From CALDOK01 sp964481655 (lineage in GTDB: Bacteria; Myxococcota_A; UBA796; JAFGLY01), in contig CAYZVO010000013.1 of the NCBI GenBank assembly GCA_964481655.1, forward strand, positions 1 through 64,000: a stretch of DNA of 64,000 nt. The letters are read 5' to 3'. The notes beneath the pieces are model-generated. The model worked only from the letters and a program-made list of their open reading frames with translations, was not told the DNA's origin and did not search any database. Numbering within the stretch: position 1 is the stretch's first letter; every line of letters begins with the position of its first letter. The translations under genes were made by a program, and so were the position numbers. Below are positions 24,703-34,153 of the stretch, piece by piece.

Positions 24703-26076
24703 CTACTCCCCCAGCAGCGGGTAGAGGTCCTCGATCCAGGTGGTGTGGCCCAGCAGGCGATCCTGGGGCCAGGCCACGTCCCAGACCAGCTCGCCGTCCG
24801 GCGCGATCTCTTTGACCCGGGGGGTCGTGCCGTAGTTGTGCAGGGTGTTGCCCCCGGGCAGGCGCTGAGCCTCGCCGCCCAGGCCCGCGGGGACGCCGAG
24901 GTCCTCGCCGTAGCTCCAGACCTGTCGCAGGGTGCGCGCGTCGCTGTCCAGCTCGTACTCCCGGGCCACGCCGGTCTCGTCGTCCTCGGCCTGGTGGGTG
25001 GATAGCAGCAGGGTGCCGCTGTCGGTGAAGGCCACGCCGTGCTGCATCCAGAAGCCGCTGTCGGGTGGGTCGAAGCTCCAGGCCTGCTCGTGCTGCCCGA
25101 ACAGCTCCAGGCTCTCGCCGCTGTCGCCGTCGATGTGGATCACCAGGTCCTGCAGGGCGAGGGAGACCAGGAAGCTGCGGTCGGACTCGCGCCAGGAGAC
25201 GGTGTTGGCGAGGCAGCTGCCTTCGGTGCCCAGCTCCTCGAAGAAGGCCAGGCAGGTCCAGACGGTCTCCACCTCGCCGTCGGGGCTGCGCACCATCAGC
25301 GCGCCCTCGCCCTCACCGGGCATGGCCCACCAGGCGATGGAGCCGTCGGGCAGCTCGGTCCAGGGGTGGTTGGCGCCCTCGATCTCGACGCTCTCGAGCA
25401 GGGCGCCGTCGAGGGTGACGCGGTGCAGCTGGCTGGGGGTGCCGAAGTCCCACAGGGACCACCAGGTGTTGTCGTCGATCAGGACGCTCGCGCCGTCGCC
25501 CGCGGCCCGGACCTGCAGCGTGAAGTGCTGGTCCTCGGTCTCCCGGGCCCACACCAGCCGGCCGCGCCGGTCCAGGATGAAGGCGTAGAACACACCGCTC
25601 TGCCAGCCGGGCATGGTGGTGTTCATGGAACCCAGCAGCCAGCGCCCGCTGGGTTCCCAGCGCTCGGGGTCCCCCACCAGCAGCGCCGGCTCCAGCGCCG
25701 CAGAGGGGGCCGGGTCGGTCTGTGCCGCCTGCACGGCGCTGCGCTCCACCACCGCGCCGGCCTCCATCACCACCCGCAGCTGGATCTTGTGGTCGTAGGG
25801 GATGCCCAGCAGCAGCTGCTCGTGCTCGCCCTCGTCCCGGCGCTGGCTTGGGGTGCGCTCCCAGCGGTCGCCGTCCACGCGGTACTCCACCCAGCTGTCG
25901 CAGTCGTGCTCCTGCCACCAGTGCACGCGGACGATGGAGCCGAAGTCCTCGTGCAGCTCCCAGCCCACGTCGGCGATCCAGGGCTCGACCAGGTTGGGGC
26001 CGCCGGTCTCACCACCGGGGGGAGGACAGGCGGTGAGCAGGAGGGCGCAGGGGGCGCAGAGGAGGGAGCGACGCAT
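24703..26076 (-). CDS. Arylsulfotransferase-like (ASST family) lipoprotein
   Basis: The 457-residue lipoprotein starts at the ATG ending at 26076, which gives a signal with lipobox LTAC. After an N-terminal fibronectin-like part comes a six-bladed propeller typical of arylsulfotransferase-like proteins: WVLDRRGRLVW-type blades, LPDGSIAWW, QHGVAFTDSGTLLLSTHQ, and near the end LPGGNTLHNYGTTPRVKEIAPDGELVWDV. True ASST enzymes move sulfate between phenols in the periplasm through a catalytic His; I cannot confirm that residue here. It is convergent with the CAP/sulfatase-fold operon and divergent from the coiled-coil gene. Confidence 0.75.
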   Translation of the reverse strand: MRRSLLCAPCALLLTACPPPGGETGGPNLVEPWIADVGWELHEDFGSIVRVHWWQEHDCDSWVEYRVDGDRWERTPSQRRDEGEHEQLLLGIPYDHKIQLRVVMEAGAVVERSAVQAAQTDPAPSAALEPALLVGDPERWEPSGRWLLGSMNTTMPGWQSGVFYAFILDRRGRLVWARETEDQHFTLQVRAAGDGASVLIDDNTWWSLWDFGTPSQLHRVTLDGALLESVEIEGANHPWTELPDGSIAWWAMPGEGEGALMVRSPDGEVETVWTCLAFFEELGTEGSCLANTVSWRESDRSFLVSLALQDLVIHIDGDSGESLELFGQHEQAWSFDPPDSGFWMQHGVAFTDSGTLLLSTHQAEDDETGVAREYELDSDARTLRQVWSYGEDLGVPAGLGGEAQRLPGGNTLHNYGTTPRVKEIAPDGELVWDVAWPQDRLLGHTTWIEDLYPLLGE

Positions 26077-26155
26077 GGCCGCCCGATAACGCGCTGTCCG
26101 GGTGGGCTGGCAATAGGCTACGATCCCGGACCGTACCCCTGACGGAGGTTCCCCC

Positions 26156-26722
26156 ATGGGCAAGCTGGATGAGCTCGAGGAAGAGCTGGCGCGCAAGAAG
26201 GCCGAGGTGGAGCGCAAGGCCGCCCTCGAGGCGGGCCGTGTCGCCGTGAAGACTGCGTGGAAGGGGCTGGTCGCCGCGGTGAGTGGCGCCGCCGACAGCC
26301 TGGTCAGCGCCGCCGAGAGCCAGCTCGAGGACGCCAAGGCAGCCCGGGGTGAGGCTCCCGAGGGCGGCGAGGTGCTCGACGACGAGATTGACGAGTTCAC
26401 CGCCTCCAGCCGTGCCCTGGACAACGTACGGGGCAGCATCGACAAGACCGAGCCCAGCGCCCTGGACCGCCGCAGGGCCCGCGAGGCCCGGGCCAAGGCC
26501 GAGCTCGAGGCCATGAAGGCCGCCATGGGCGAAGGCCGCGCCCCCATCCCCGACGCGGACGCCGAGGACGAGCCCGTGATCGAGGCCCGCTACGAAGGCC
26601 CGGGCGCCCGTGCCGCGCGGGAGCGACGCGAGCGCCAGCTGCGGGCCGAGAAGGAGCTCGAGGCCCTCAAGGAGCAGGCGCGCTCTCCGGAGGATCGCCC
26701 CCCGGCGAAGCGGACCCTGTAG
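26156..26722 (+). CDS. Coiled-coil protein of unknown function
   Basis: This 188-residue, highly charged protein (GGAGG upstream of ATG) has predicted coiled coils at about 2-45 and 105-185, rich in Lys/Glu/Arg/Ala. A short hydrophobic stretch (GLVAAVSGAADSLVSAA, about 37-53) may be an amphipathic membrane-binding helix. No family is recognised. Its 3' end overlaps the convergent flippase-like gene by 56 bases. Confidence 0.65.
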   Translation: MGKLDELEEELARKKAEVERKAALEAGRVAVKTAWKGLVAAVSGAADSLVSAAESQLEDAKAARGEAPEGGEVLDDEIDEFTASSRALDNVRGSIDKTEPSALDRRRAREARAKAELEAMKAAMGEGRAPIPDADAEDEPVIEARYEGPGARAARERRERQLRAEKELEALKEQARSPEDRPPAKRTL

Positions 26723-27704
26723 ACCCGGCGCGCGCCTTCCCGAGCTCCCCCAGCCGGCGCCATGTCGGCAGGGCGCCCAGGGCCAGGGTGGTGCCCTGGT
26801 GTGAGGCCCACAGCATCGCCGCCACCGCCAGGGCGGGGGCGCTGGGCACGCCGAAGGTGGCCAGGACCAGCACCGCCGAGGCTGCCTGACCGGCGCCCAT
26901 GGTCTGGGGCAGCACGGTGGACGCCAGGGAGCCTGCGGCCTGGAACAGCGCCGCGGCCAGCAGCGCCGGCACCGGGTCGATCCCGATGGCCAGGAACAGC
27001 AGCAGCAGCGATCCCAGGTAGATGACGACCTGGATGAGCGCCAGGCCTGCGTTGACGGCCACCCGGGCGGCGCCGCGGCCGCGGCCCGCGTCGGCGAGCA
27101 GGGTGGTGATGCCCCGGGCCGGGCCCGGCTCGGGGGCCCGGCGGGTGTGCAGCCGGCGCAGCACGATCACGGCCCCCACCACCGCCATGGTGGCGCCGGC
27201 GGTGAGCAGGCCCAGATCCCGCTGCGCGCTCGCCAGGTCCAGCTCCGCCACCCCCGCGGCCCAGGTCGCGCCCTGGGTGATCAGCAGGATCAGCAGCAGG
27301 ACGCCGAAGACCAGCGCCTCGATGACGCTGGTGGCCCCCACGGCGGTCAAGGCCGCCATGGTGCTCACCCCGCACTCCTTGCGCAGCAGCGCCACCGCCA
27401 GCACGTCGCCCCCGCGCAGGGGCAGCACGGTGTTGGTCAGGCCCGAGGTGTAGCCGATGCCCAGGGTCGTGAGCAGGCTGGGGCGGCCCCAGGCCCGCAG
27501 GGTCTGGTAGAGCCGCAGCTCGTGCAGGGTCACGCTGATGGCCCGGGCCGGGGGGACCAGGGCCAGCCAGCGCCAATCGACCATCGTGAAGGCGTCCCGG
27601 AGGGGCTCCCACTCCACGTGGCGCAGCAGCAGCCCGATCACCAGCGCCGATCCCAGCAGCTGCAGCAGCAGGCTGAGCCAGCGACGGCGGGGCTCGGTGC
27701 TCAT
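26667..27704 (-). CDS. UPF0104/lysylphosphatidylglycerol-synthase-type membrane protein (flippase-like)
   Basis: The 345-residue protein starts at the ATG ending at 27704. About eight membrane helices and the pattern RLYQTLRAWGR, NTVLPLRGGDVLAVALLRKE and ASTVLPQTMGAGQAASAVLV match the membrane domain found in MprF, AglD and YbhN relatives, which move lipids or lipid-linked compounds across the membrane. The aminoacyl-transferase domain of MprF is absent. Its ATG overlaps the TGA of the PPDK-like gene, so it is the last gene of a three-gene coupled operon. Confidence 0.8.
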   Translation of the reverse strand: MSTEPRRRWLSLLLQLLGSALVIGLLLRHVEWEPLRDAFTMVDWRWLALVPPARAISVTLHELRLYQTLRAWGRPSLLTTLGIGYTSGLTNTVLPLRGGDVLAVALLRKECGVSTMAALTAVGATSVIEALVFGVLLLILLITQGATWAAGVAELDLASAQRDLGLLTAGATMAVVGAVIVLRRLHTRRAPEPGPARGITTLLADAGRGRGAARVAVNAGLALIQVVIYLGSLLLLFLAIGIDPVPALLAAALFQAAGSLASTVLPQTMGAGQAASAVLVLATFGVPSAPALAVAAMLWASHQGTTLALGALPTWRRLGELGKARAGSTGSASPGGDPPESAPAP

Positions 27705-30355
27705 CGCTGATCTCCAGCAGGCAGGGGCACACCCTCCCGGTCGCAGATCTCCTGCAGCGTCCGCAGGGACCAGGGCTTGTCGTAGGCGTACAGCTCGTTC
27801 CAGGGGCTGGCGATGAGCGCGACCACCGAGCGAGCCTGGGGATCGACGGTGGACGGCAGGCTGGCCGCCATCGCGTCCAGCTGCGGCTCCGCCAGCTTGA
27901 GGGTGGTGAAGACGCGCAGGTCGGCTGGGCGGATGGTGATGGGCTCGAGGCCTTCGACCAGGATGCGATCGCGGGCGCGGTTGATGCGGCGTTCTCCTAC
28001 TTGATTCAGCACGCTCATGTACTTCTGGAACAGCACCCACTCGTTGAGCAGGAAGCCGATCTCGGCTGCCTGGAGCGCCCGCCAGAACACCACCGGGTGC
28101 TCGAGGGCCAGGAAGCGGCCCAGCATGAACGAGCCGGCCGTGAAGCCCGACAGGCCCTGGTCCTGGCAGCGGGCCACGGCCGCGCGCTGGAACGCCGCGC
28201 GCCGCTCGGGGGTGAGCAGGGCGTAGACCCGCGCCTGCTCGAGGTGGCTCCCCAGCTCGGAGCGCAGCACCTCGTCCAGGTAGTTGTCGGGGGAGGTGTC
28301 GAAGTAGGCGTTGACCAGCTGGCCGGCCTTGCGCGGATCATCCCGCAGATCGCCCCGCACCAGCCGCAGCAGATCCTCGAGGCCCATCAGCTGGTCCACC
28401 TGCAGGCTCGAGGCCAGCTCCCGGTACTGGGACAGGGCGCGGCGCAGCCGGGGGTAGAGGCGGGCCTCACCCTCGCTCAGGGCCAGGCGCTCACCCTGCT
28501 GGTAGCGCTCGAAGCGGGCAGGCACGAAGGCGGCGCGGCCGCGGTAGACGGCGCCCCGGCGGCTCGACAGCGTGATCCACTCACCCTCCTGGATCCGGTC
28601 GCCGTCGGCGTTGACCAGCGACGCACCTTCGATGCGGACCCCCTGGCGCTCGAGGTCCAGGAAGGCGGGGATGCCGTAGCCCCGGCAGGAGGTGACCACG
28701 TGGATGGCGGCGGGGGTGACGCTGAGGATGGCGTCCAGCTCGCTCATCACGATGGTCTCTTCGGGGCCGAAGGCGCCCCGGCACAGGCAGACCTGCTCCC
28801 CGCGCTTCTTGGCCTGCAATGCCCGCTCGGCGCTGAAGTAGATCCGGCAGCTCACCGCCATGCGCGGCAGCACCGACACCCCGGTGGCGAACAGCGCCAG
28901 CCGCTCGAGGGAGCTTGGATCGATGGTGGCGCTCGAGACCTGGTGCAGGTGCTCGGGTCGCACCAGGTCCAGGACCCGTCGGGCGGGGATGATGCCCTCG
29001 TCGTACAGGGACAGCGCGGCGACCAGGGCGGCCCGGCCGGTGGTCTCGGTGGTGTTGAGCTGCAGCAGCGAGAAGAAGCGGCAGCGGTGCTGGCTCGAGG
29101 CCCCCAGCTCGATGGTCACCGGGGCCTGCTGGTAGCGCTCGAGGGCCGCGAGGCGGGGGAGGAAGTGGTAGACCGCGGGGAAGCTGGACTGGAGCACCGC
29201 CGGCCGGTCGAAGGCGGTCTCCTCGGCTGCCAGGCTGCCGGTCATGATCTCCTCGCCGAAGATGTTGCGGACCGCCTCGATCTCCCGGCCGAGGCCGGTG
29301 CGCGGGTGTCGGCTGTAGAGCACCCCCGGGTAGGCTTGATCGCTGCCCACGGTGCAGATCATCTGCTGGAAGATCAGCGCTGGGTAGTGCTCGCGGCCCC
29401 GCATGAAGGTGAGCAGCAGGTCCCGCCGCTCCCGGAAGTAGGCGTAGGCAGCCTCGGCGCAGAAGCGCACCTGGTAGCGGGCGTCGTCCAGCAGGCGGGG
29501 GTCCCGGGCCTGGATCTCGAGCTCCAGGGTCTCGATGGCCCGGGCCAGGGCGATGGGCGAGGACAGGGATGAGAGGCGCTCGAGCTCCTGGTCCTGGGTC
29601 TCCGGCTCCAGCAGGCGGTAGAGGGTGCGCAGCTGGTTGCAGCGGATCTTGAGGGTGGCCTGTTGGCCCCGATCGGCCTCGAGGCGCTCCACCACGGCCC
29701 GGGTCACCCCGAGGTTGAGGTAGGTGGGCATGAAGCCGGGGATGTACATGGGACCTGCGCAGCGCAGGGCCAGCAGCAGGGGCTGGTCCGGGTCGCCCAG
29801 GCGGGTGCGGGTGAGGCGCTCGAGGTTGTCCAGGCAGGCCTCGAGGTGCTGGCGCCGGGCCTCGGCGTCCAGGGGGAAGGTGTCCGCGGTGAGCACCGAG
29901 AAGTCGGGCACCGGGTAGCCCAGCTTGGTCAGCGCCAGCAGCACCGAGCCCTTGTGGCTCACCTGATGGCGGTTGTAGGAGGCCGGCGAGCTCGATGGCA
30001 CCACCAGCTCGTTCTCCACCAGGGGGGCGCGCAGGCTGGGCTCCCGCTCCCGGAACCAGGCCCGGAAGCGCCGGTCGAGGCGGGCCTGGGCCGCCCGGAT
30101 GCCGCGGCGGGCCTGGAGGATGTCCAGCAGGTGTCGCTGCGCGGCCCCCCGCTGGGGGGTGCAGAGGAAGGGCAGGTCCACGTCGCGGACGCTGAGCTGC
30201 TGCCAGCCGGGGGTGCGGGCCAGCCGATAGCGCACCGCTGGGGGGCCATACCCGGGCCGCGGCGGCTCCCGCTCCCCCCGCAGCCGGCGCGCGAGGGTCT
30301 GCAGGGTGCGGCGGGCGCCCGGCTGGTCGCCCCTCAGCTCGAAGGCGCGGATCAT
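27701..30355 (-). CDS. PPDK-like phosphotransferase without the pyruvate/PEP domain
   Basis: The 884-residue protein starts at the ATG ending at 30355, overlapping the mannosidase stop as ATGA. Residues about 130-460 resemble the ATP-grasp half of pyruvate phosphate dikinase: VSHKGSVLLALTKLGYPVP, LLLALRCAGPMYIPGFMPTYLNLG, PGVLYSRHPRTG and LLQLNTTETTGRAALVAALS. A swivelling phosphohistidine domain follows, with conserved His552 (IHVVTSCRGYGIP). The remaining 230 residues are not a TIM barrel, so the PEP/pyruvate site is missing. A different acceptor, as in rifampicin phosphotransferase or PEP-synthase-like proteins, is likely. The substrate is unknown. Confidence 0.75.
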   Translation of the reverse strand: MIRAFELRGDQPGARRTLQTLARRLRGEREPPRPGYGPPAVRYRLARTPGWQQLSVRDVDLPFLCTPQRGAAQRHLLDILQARRGIRAAQARLDRRFRAWFREREPSLRAPLVENELVVPSSSPASYNRHQVSHKGSVLLALTKLGYPVPDFSVLTADTFPLDAEARRQHLEACLDNLERLTRTRLGDPDQPLLLALRCAGPMYIPGFMPTYLNLGVTRAVVERLEADRGQQATLKIRCNQLRTLYRLLEPETQDQELERLSSLSSPIALARAIETLELEIQARDPRLLDDARYQVRFCAEAAYAYFRERRDLLLTFMRGREHYPALIFQQMICTVGSDQAYPGVLYSRHPRTGLGREIEAVRNIFGEEIMTGSLAAEETAFDRPAVLQSSFPAVYHFLPRLAALERYQQAPVTIELGASSQHRCRFFSLLQLNTTETTGRAALVAALSLYDEGIIPARRVLDLVRPEHLHQVSSATIDPSSLERLALFATGVSVLPRMAVSCRIYFSAERALQAKKRGEQVCLCRGAFGPEETIVMSELDAILSVTPAAIHVVTSCRGYGIPAFLDLERQGVRIEGASLVNADGDRIQEGEWITLSSRRGAVYRGRAAFVPARFERYQQGERLALSEGEARLYPRLRRALSQYRELASSLQVDQLMGLEDLLRLVRGDLRDDPRKAGQLVNAYFDTSPDNYLDEVLRSELGSHLEQARVYALLTPERRAAFQRAAVARCQDQGLSGFTAGSFMLGRFLALEHPVVFWRALQAAEIGFLLNEWVLFQKYMSVLNQVGERRINRARDRILVEGLEPITIRPADLRVFTTLKLAEPQLDAMAASLPSTVDPQARSVVALIASPWNELYAYDKPWSLRTLQEICDREGVPLPAGDQR

Positions 30356-32661
30356 GGCAGGGGCTCTCGCTCGCTGTCGATCAGGCCCATGGCGGGGGCG
30401 AGGTGGAAGCGCAGCCAGGTGTCGGCCGCCAGCTGGTCGTGGGTGAGGGTGCCACCCTCGATCAGCTCGCCGTCGAGGGTCGCGCCCAGCCAGGTGCCGC
30501 GGGCGATGTGCTCGGCGCCGCTGGCGTCGATGTGCAGGGTGCCGTGCATGTGGTCCACCTCGGCGTGGCGGAACACCGGCGGGCCCAGGGCGTAGATCTC
30601 GGTCCCGGCGATGGGGTAGGGGCCCAGGGCCGACAGCACGTACCAGGCACTCAGGGTGCCGCCGTCGTCGTTGCCGTCCACGCCGTGAGCTCCCGTGCCG
30701 TAGCGGGTCTCCCGGACCCACTGCACCCACGGGGCGCCGTGCCCGGGTTCGTCCAGCAGGGCGTAGAGGTAGGGCGCGTGGATGTCGGGCTCGTTGCCGT
30801 GCCAGTAGTAGAGGTCGGGCCAGATGTCTTCCTCTTCGTCGGTGGACAGCTCGAAGAAGGTGTCCAGGCGCTCGAAGAAGGGATCCCGCCCGCCGAAGAT
30901 CTGGGACAGGCGCTCCGCGTCCTGGGGCGCGAGCCACATGTATTGCCAGGCGTTGCCCTCGGTGTACTCATCCTGCCAGGCCAGCTCGTCGAAGTCCTCG
31001 AGGGGCTCCATGCTGCCGTCGCGGTCCCGGGCCCGGAAGAACATGGTCTCGGGGTCCCACAGGTTGAGGTAGTAGCGGGAGCGGTCGCCGTAGCGCTGGG
31101 CGTCCTCGTCGTACCCGAGCTCCGCGGCCCAGGTGGACATGGCGTGGTCGGCCCAGGTGTACTCCATGGTGCGCGCCACACCGCCGCTGTGCTCGTCCGC
31201 GGCGACCCAGCCCAGGCCCAGGTAGCTGTCGATGCCGTGGCGGCCGCCTGACATCGCGGTGTCCGGGCGTGGGTTGTCGGCGCAGAGCTTGGCGGCCTCC
31301 CACGCGGCGTCCACATCCCAGCCCCTGATACCCTTGAGCCATGTGTCACTCAGGACGATGTCGGCCGGGTCGCCGATCATCGAGCCCGAGTCGCCGCCGC
31401 CGCAGGGCCAGCGGGGCAGGCAGCCGCCGCTCTGCTCGGCCATGCGCACCAGGGAGGTGGCGAAGTGTGCGGCGTAGTCGGGGTAGACCAGGTTGTAGAG
31501 CGGATGAGCCGTGCGGTAGGTGTCCCAGAAGCTCATGTCCGAGTAGAACGGATCGTCGGGCTCCACGCGAACCTCGCCGTCGAAGCCGACGTAGCTTCCG
31601 TCAGCGTCGGAGCGCAGGTTGGGCATGAGCATCGAGCGATACAGGGAGCTGTAGAAGATGGTCAGCTCGCGGTCCGTGCCGCCGCTGACCCGGATGCGCC
31701 CCAGGGCGTCCCGCCACTCGTCCTCGCTCTGCTGCTTCAGCTCGTCGAGCCCGTATCCTTCGGCCTCCGCGATCCAGTTGGCCTCGGCGCCTTCGGGTGA
31801 CACATACGAGATGCCTACGCGAACCGTGACCGTGGTGCCCCCCTCTTGGGGCTCGAAGCCCAGCCAGCCGCCCAGATCCTGCCCCACGGCCTGTGTGCTG
31901 TCGGGTTCGGGTTCGGCGTCTGCCCAGGTGCCCCAGGCCGTCGGAGGCGGATCGAGCTCGGCCCACAGGTGCACCAGGAAGCCGTAGCTCCGGCCCGAGA
32001 GGGCCCCGGCGGTCTGGTGCTGCCCGGTGACGATGCCGGCGTCGGGGTCGATGTCGATCGATGCATCGATCCGATACATCTCGTTGGTCTCGTCCCACTC
32101 CTTGGGCTCCATCTGGTGCTCGAGGTCGATCACGATGGTGGGCTCCACCCCCTCGGGGAAGTGGTAGCGGTGCACGCCCACGCGTTGGCCCGCGGCGATC
32201 TCGGTGTGGATCCCGTTGTCGAAGCTCACCGCGTAGTAGCCGGGGCTCGATTCTTCGTTGTCGTGGGAGAAGCTCGCCACCCTCGTCTCGCTGTCGGTGT
32301 GGTCCTCTTCGAACCCGTCGGCCGGGTAGAACAGCACGCTGCCGTAGTCCGGGGCCCCGGTGCCCTGCAGGTGGATGTGGGAGAAGCCCGTGATCAGGTG
32401 GTCCTCGTACCAGTAGCCGCCGTTGTGGAAGCCGCTGACGTGAGCGCCGTCGGTGCGGGTGTCGGGGGAGATGGCCACCAGGCCGAAGGGGGCCGCTGCG
32501 CCCGGGTAGCTGGAGCCCTGGCCGAAGCCCAGGCCGCCGGTGGCGATGAAGGTGTCCACCCAGGGGATGGGGTCCTCCCAGGCGATGTCGGTGGCGGGCT
32601 CGGGCTCGCAGGCTGCGAGCAGGGTCAGCAGCGGGAGCAGGGTGTGGCTCTGGCGGGGCAT
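30352..32661 (-). CDS. GH92 family alpha-mannosidase lipoprotein
   Basis: The 769-residue lipoprotein (lipobox LAAC) starts at the ATG ending at 32661. GH92 enzymes are calcium-dependent exo-alpha-mannosidases. The family is recognised from WVDTFIATGGLGFGQGSSYPGA, SPDT, GFSHIHLQGTG, FYSSLYRSMLMPN, FWDTYRTAHPLYNL and the C-terminal hallmark GNDDGGTLSAWYVLSALGPYP. The catalytic-site Asp-rich GNxDxG segment has GNDDGG. The product would be mannose released from glycans at the cell surface. It is the first gene of the operon with the PPDK-like and flippase-like genes. Confidence 0.9.
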   Translation of the reverse strand: MPRQSHTLLPLLTLLAACEPEPATDIAWEDPIPWVDTFIATGGLGFGQGSSYPGAAAPFGLVAISPDTRTDGAHVSGFHNGGYWYEDHLITGFSHIHLQGTGAPDYGSVLFYPADGFEEDHTDSETRVASFSHDNEESSPGYYAVSFDNGIHTEIAAGQRVGVHRYHFPEGVEPTIVIDLEHQMEPKEWDETNEMYRIDASIDIDPDAGIVTGQHQTAGALSGRSYGFLVHLWAELDPPPTAWGTWADAEPEPDSTQAVGQDLGGWLGFEPQEGGTTVTVRVGISYVSPEGAEANWIAEAEGYGLDELKQQSEDEWRDALGRIRVSGGTDRELTIFYSSLYRSMLMPNLRSDADGSYVGFDGEVRVEPDDPFYSDMSFWDTYRTAHPLYNLVYPDYAAHFATSLVRMAEQSGGCLPRWPCGGGDSGSMIGDPADIVLSDTWLKGIRGWDVDAAWEAAKLCADNPRPDTAMSGGRHGIDSYLGLGWVAADEHSGGVARTMEYTWADHAMSTWAAELGYDEDAQRYGDRSRYYLNLWDPETMFFRARDRDGSMEPLEDFDELAWQDEYTEGNAWQYMWLAPQDAERLSQIFGGRDPFFERLDTFFELSTDEEEDIWPDLYYWHGNEPDIHAPYLYALLDEPGHGAPWVQWVRETRYGTGAHGVDGNDDGGTLSAWYVLSALGPYPIAGTEIYALGPPVFRHAEVDHMHGTLHIDASGAEHIARGTWLGATLDGELIEGGTLTHDQLAADTWLRFHLAPAMGLIDSEREPLP

Positions 32662-32799
32662 GGGCACGCTCGGGTGGTCCAGCGATGATAGCCGAATCAC
32701 TGGGCCAGCGGCATCGGCAGGGCTTGGCGGCTTGTGCAGGGGGACACAGCGTCTCCCCGCGGTTCGCGCTAAGGTAGGCGCCTCCAGAGGTGCTTCCCC

Positions 32800-34152
32800 A
32801 TGCGCGTGCTGCTCGTCCAGGCCTTCACCGCCGTCGACATGGAGCTGGTCTATCCCATCGGGCTGGCCTACCTGGCGGCGCACCTGCCGGGCCACGAGGT
32901 GGAGATCTTCGACGTCAATCTGCACCGGGAGCGCCCCTACGACGCCCTCGAGCAGGCCGTGCGGGACTTCGGCCCGGACGTGGTCGGTTTCTCCCTGCGC
33001 AACATGAAGGTGGGCATGCCCCACCTGCACACCGACGACTTCGAGCCCCAGCGGCTGGCCATCGAGCGGGTCCAGCAGGTGGCGCCGGGCGTGCCGGTCA
33101 TCGCCGGCGGTACGGCGTTCTCGCTGTACGCCGAGGCCATGATGGAGCGCCTGCCCGGGCTGCACTGCGGGGTCTGGGGCGAAGCCGAGCACCGCCTGCC
33201 CCAGCTGCTCGAGCGCCTCGACCGCCCGGAGTCGGTCCCCGGCGTGTACCACCGCCGCGACGGTCAGGTCCGGTACTCCGGCGCGCCGCCGGTGGTGGAC
33301 TTCGCCGCCCTCGAGCTGCCCATGCGGGAGCTGGTGCCCCTGAAGCCCTACGCCGACAGCTCCTTCGTGAGCATCGGCGTGCAGGCCAAGCGCGGCTGTC
33401 AGCTCAAGTGCCTGCACTGCTCCGACACCTTCCTGGCCGGCAAGACCGTCCGGATGCGGGAGCCCAAGGCCATCGTGGACGAGATGGAGTTCCTGGTGAA
33501 GGAGCACGGCATCCGGGAGCTGTTCTTCTGCGATCAGGCCTTCAACATCCCCCCCCAGCACGCCATCGACATCGCCCGTGAGATCGTGGCCCGCAAGCTC
33601 GAGCTCAAGTGGTCGGCGTGGTTCAACGAGCACCGCGCCACCCTCACCGACGAGCTGCTGTCCTGGGTCAAGCGCTCGGGCTGCGGCCTGCTGAGCTTCA
33701 GCCCCGACCACGTGGACGATCGGGTGCTGCGGGCGCTGGACAAGAACTTCACCGAGGACGACCTCCACTACACCTACCGGGCCGCCAAGAAGCACGGCCT
33801 CGATGTGGAGTACAGCTTCTTCCTCAACTCCCCGGGTGAGACCCCCGCCTCGCTGCTGCGCCTGTTCACCTTCCTGGCGCGGGCGCGCTGGCACCTGGGC
33901 CCCAGCCTGCGCACCTTCTCGCTGCTGCTGATGCAGCCCATCCGGATCTACCCCCACACCCGCCTGCAGCAGCTGGCCATCGCCGAGGGCCTCATCGACC
34001 CCGACGACGACCTCATCGAGGGTCGCTACTGGAACCCGGGGCGGATGCGCCACGCCGTCAAGGGCATCCAGGCGGGGCTGAACCTGGCCTACAAGGGCCG
34101 CGAGGCCGTGCGTCGTCGCCGCGGTGACGCCTTCGGCAGCCTGGAGCGCTGA
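32800..34152 (+). CDS. B12-binding-type radical SAM protein
   Basis: The 450-residue protein has an N-terminal B12-binding-like Rossmann domain (about 1-135: MRVLLVQAF, VYPIGLAYLAAHL, PDVVGFSLR, VIAGGTAFS) and a radical SAM domain with cluster ligands Cys200, Cys204 and Cys207 (RGCQLKCLHC). GVWGEAE, typical of this class, precedes them. The classic DxHxxG of cobalamin binding is not evident, so B12 dependence is doubtful. Relatives carry out methylations, methylthiolations or ring rearrangements. It is coupled with the sulfotransferase gene one base downstream; the substrate is unknown. Confidence 0.85.
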   Translation: MRVLLVQAFTAVDMELVYPIGLAYLAAHLPGHEVEIFDVNLHRERPYDALEQAVRDFGPDVVGFSLRNMKVGMPHLHTDDFEPQRLAIERVQQVAPGVPVIAGGTAFSLYAEAMMERLPGLHCGVWGEAEHRLPQLLERLDRPESVPGVYHRRDGQVRYSGAPPVVDFAALELPMRELVPLKPYADSSFVSIGVQAKRGCQLKCLHCSDTFLAGKTVRMREPKAIVDEMEFLVKEHGIRELFFCDQAFNIPPQHAIDIAREIVARKLELKWSAWFNEHRATLTDELLSWVKRSGCGLLSFSPDHVDDRVLRALDKNFTEDDLHYTYRAAKKHGLDVEYSFFLNSPGETPASLLRLFTFLARARWHLGPSLRTFSLLLMQPIRIYPHTRLQQLAIAEGLIDPDDDLIEGRYWNPGRMRHAVKGIQAGLNLAYKGREAVRRRRGDAFGSLER

Positions 34153-34153
34153 G

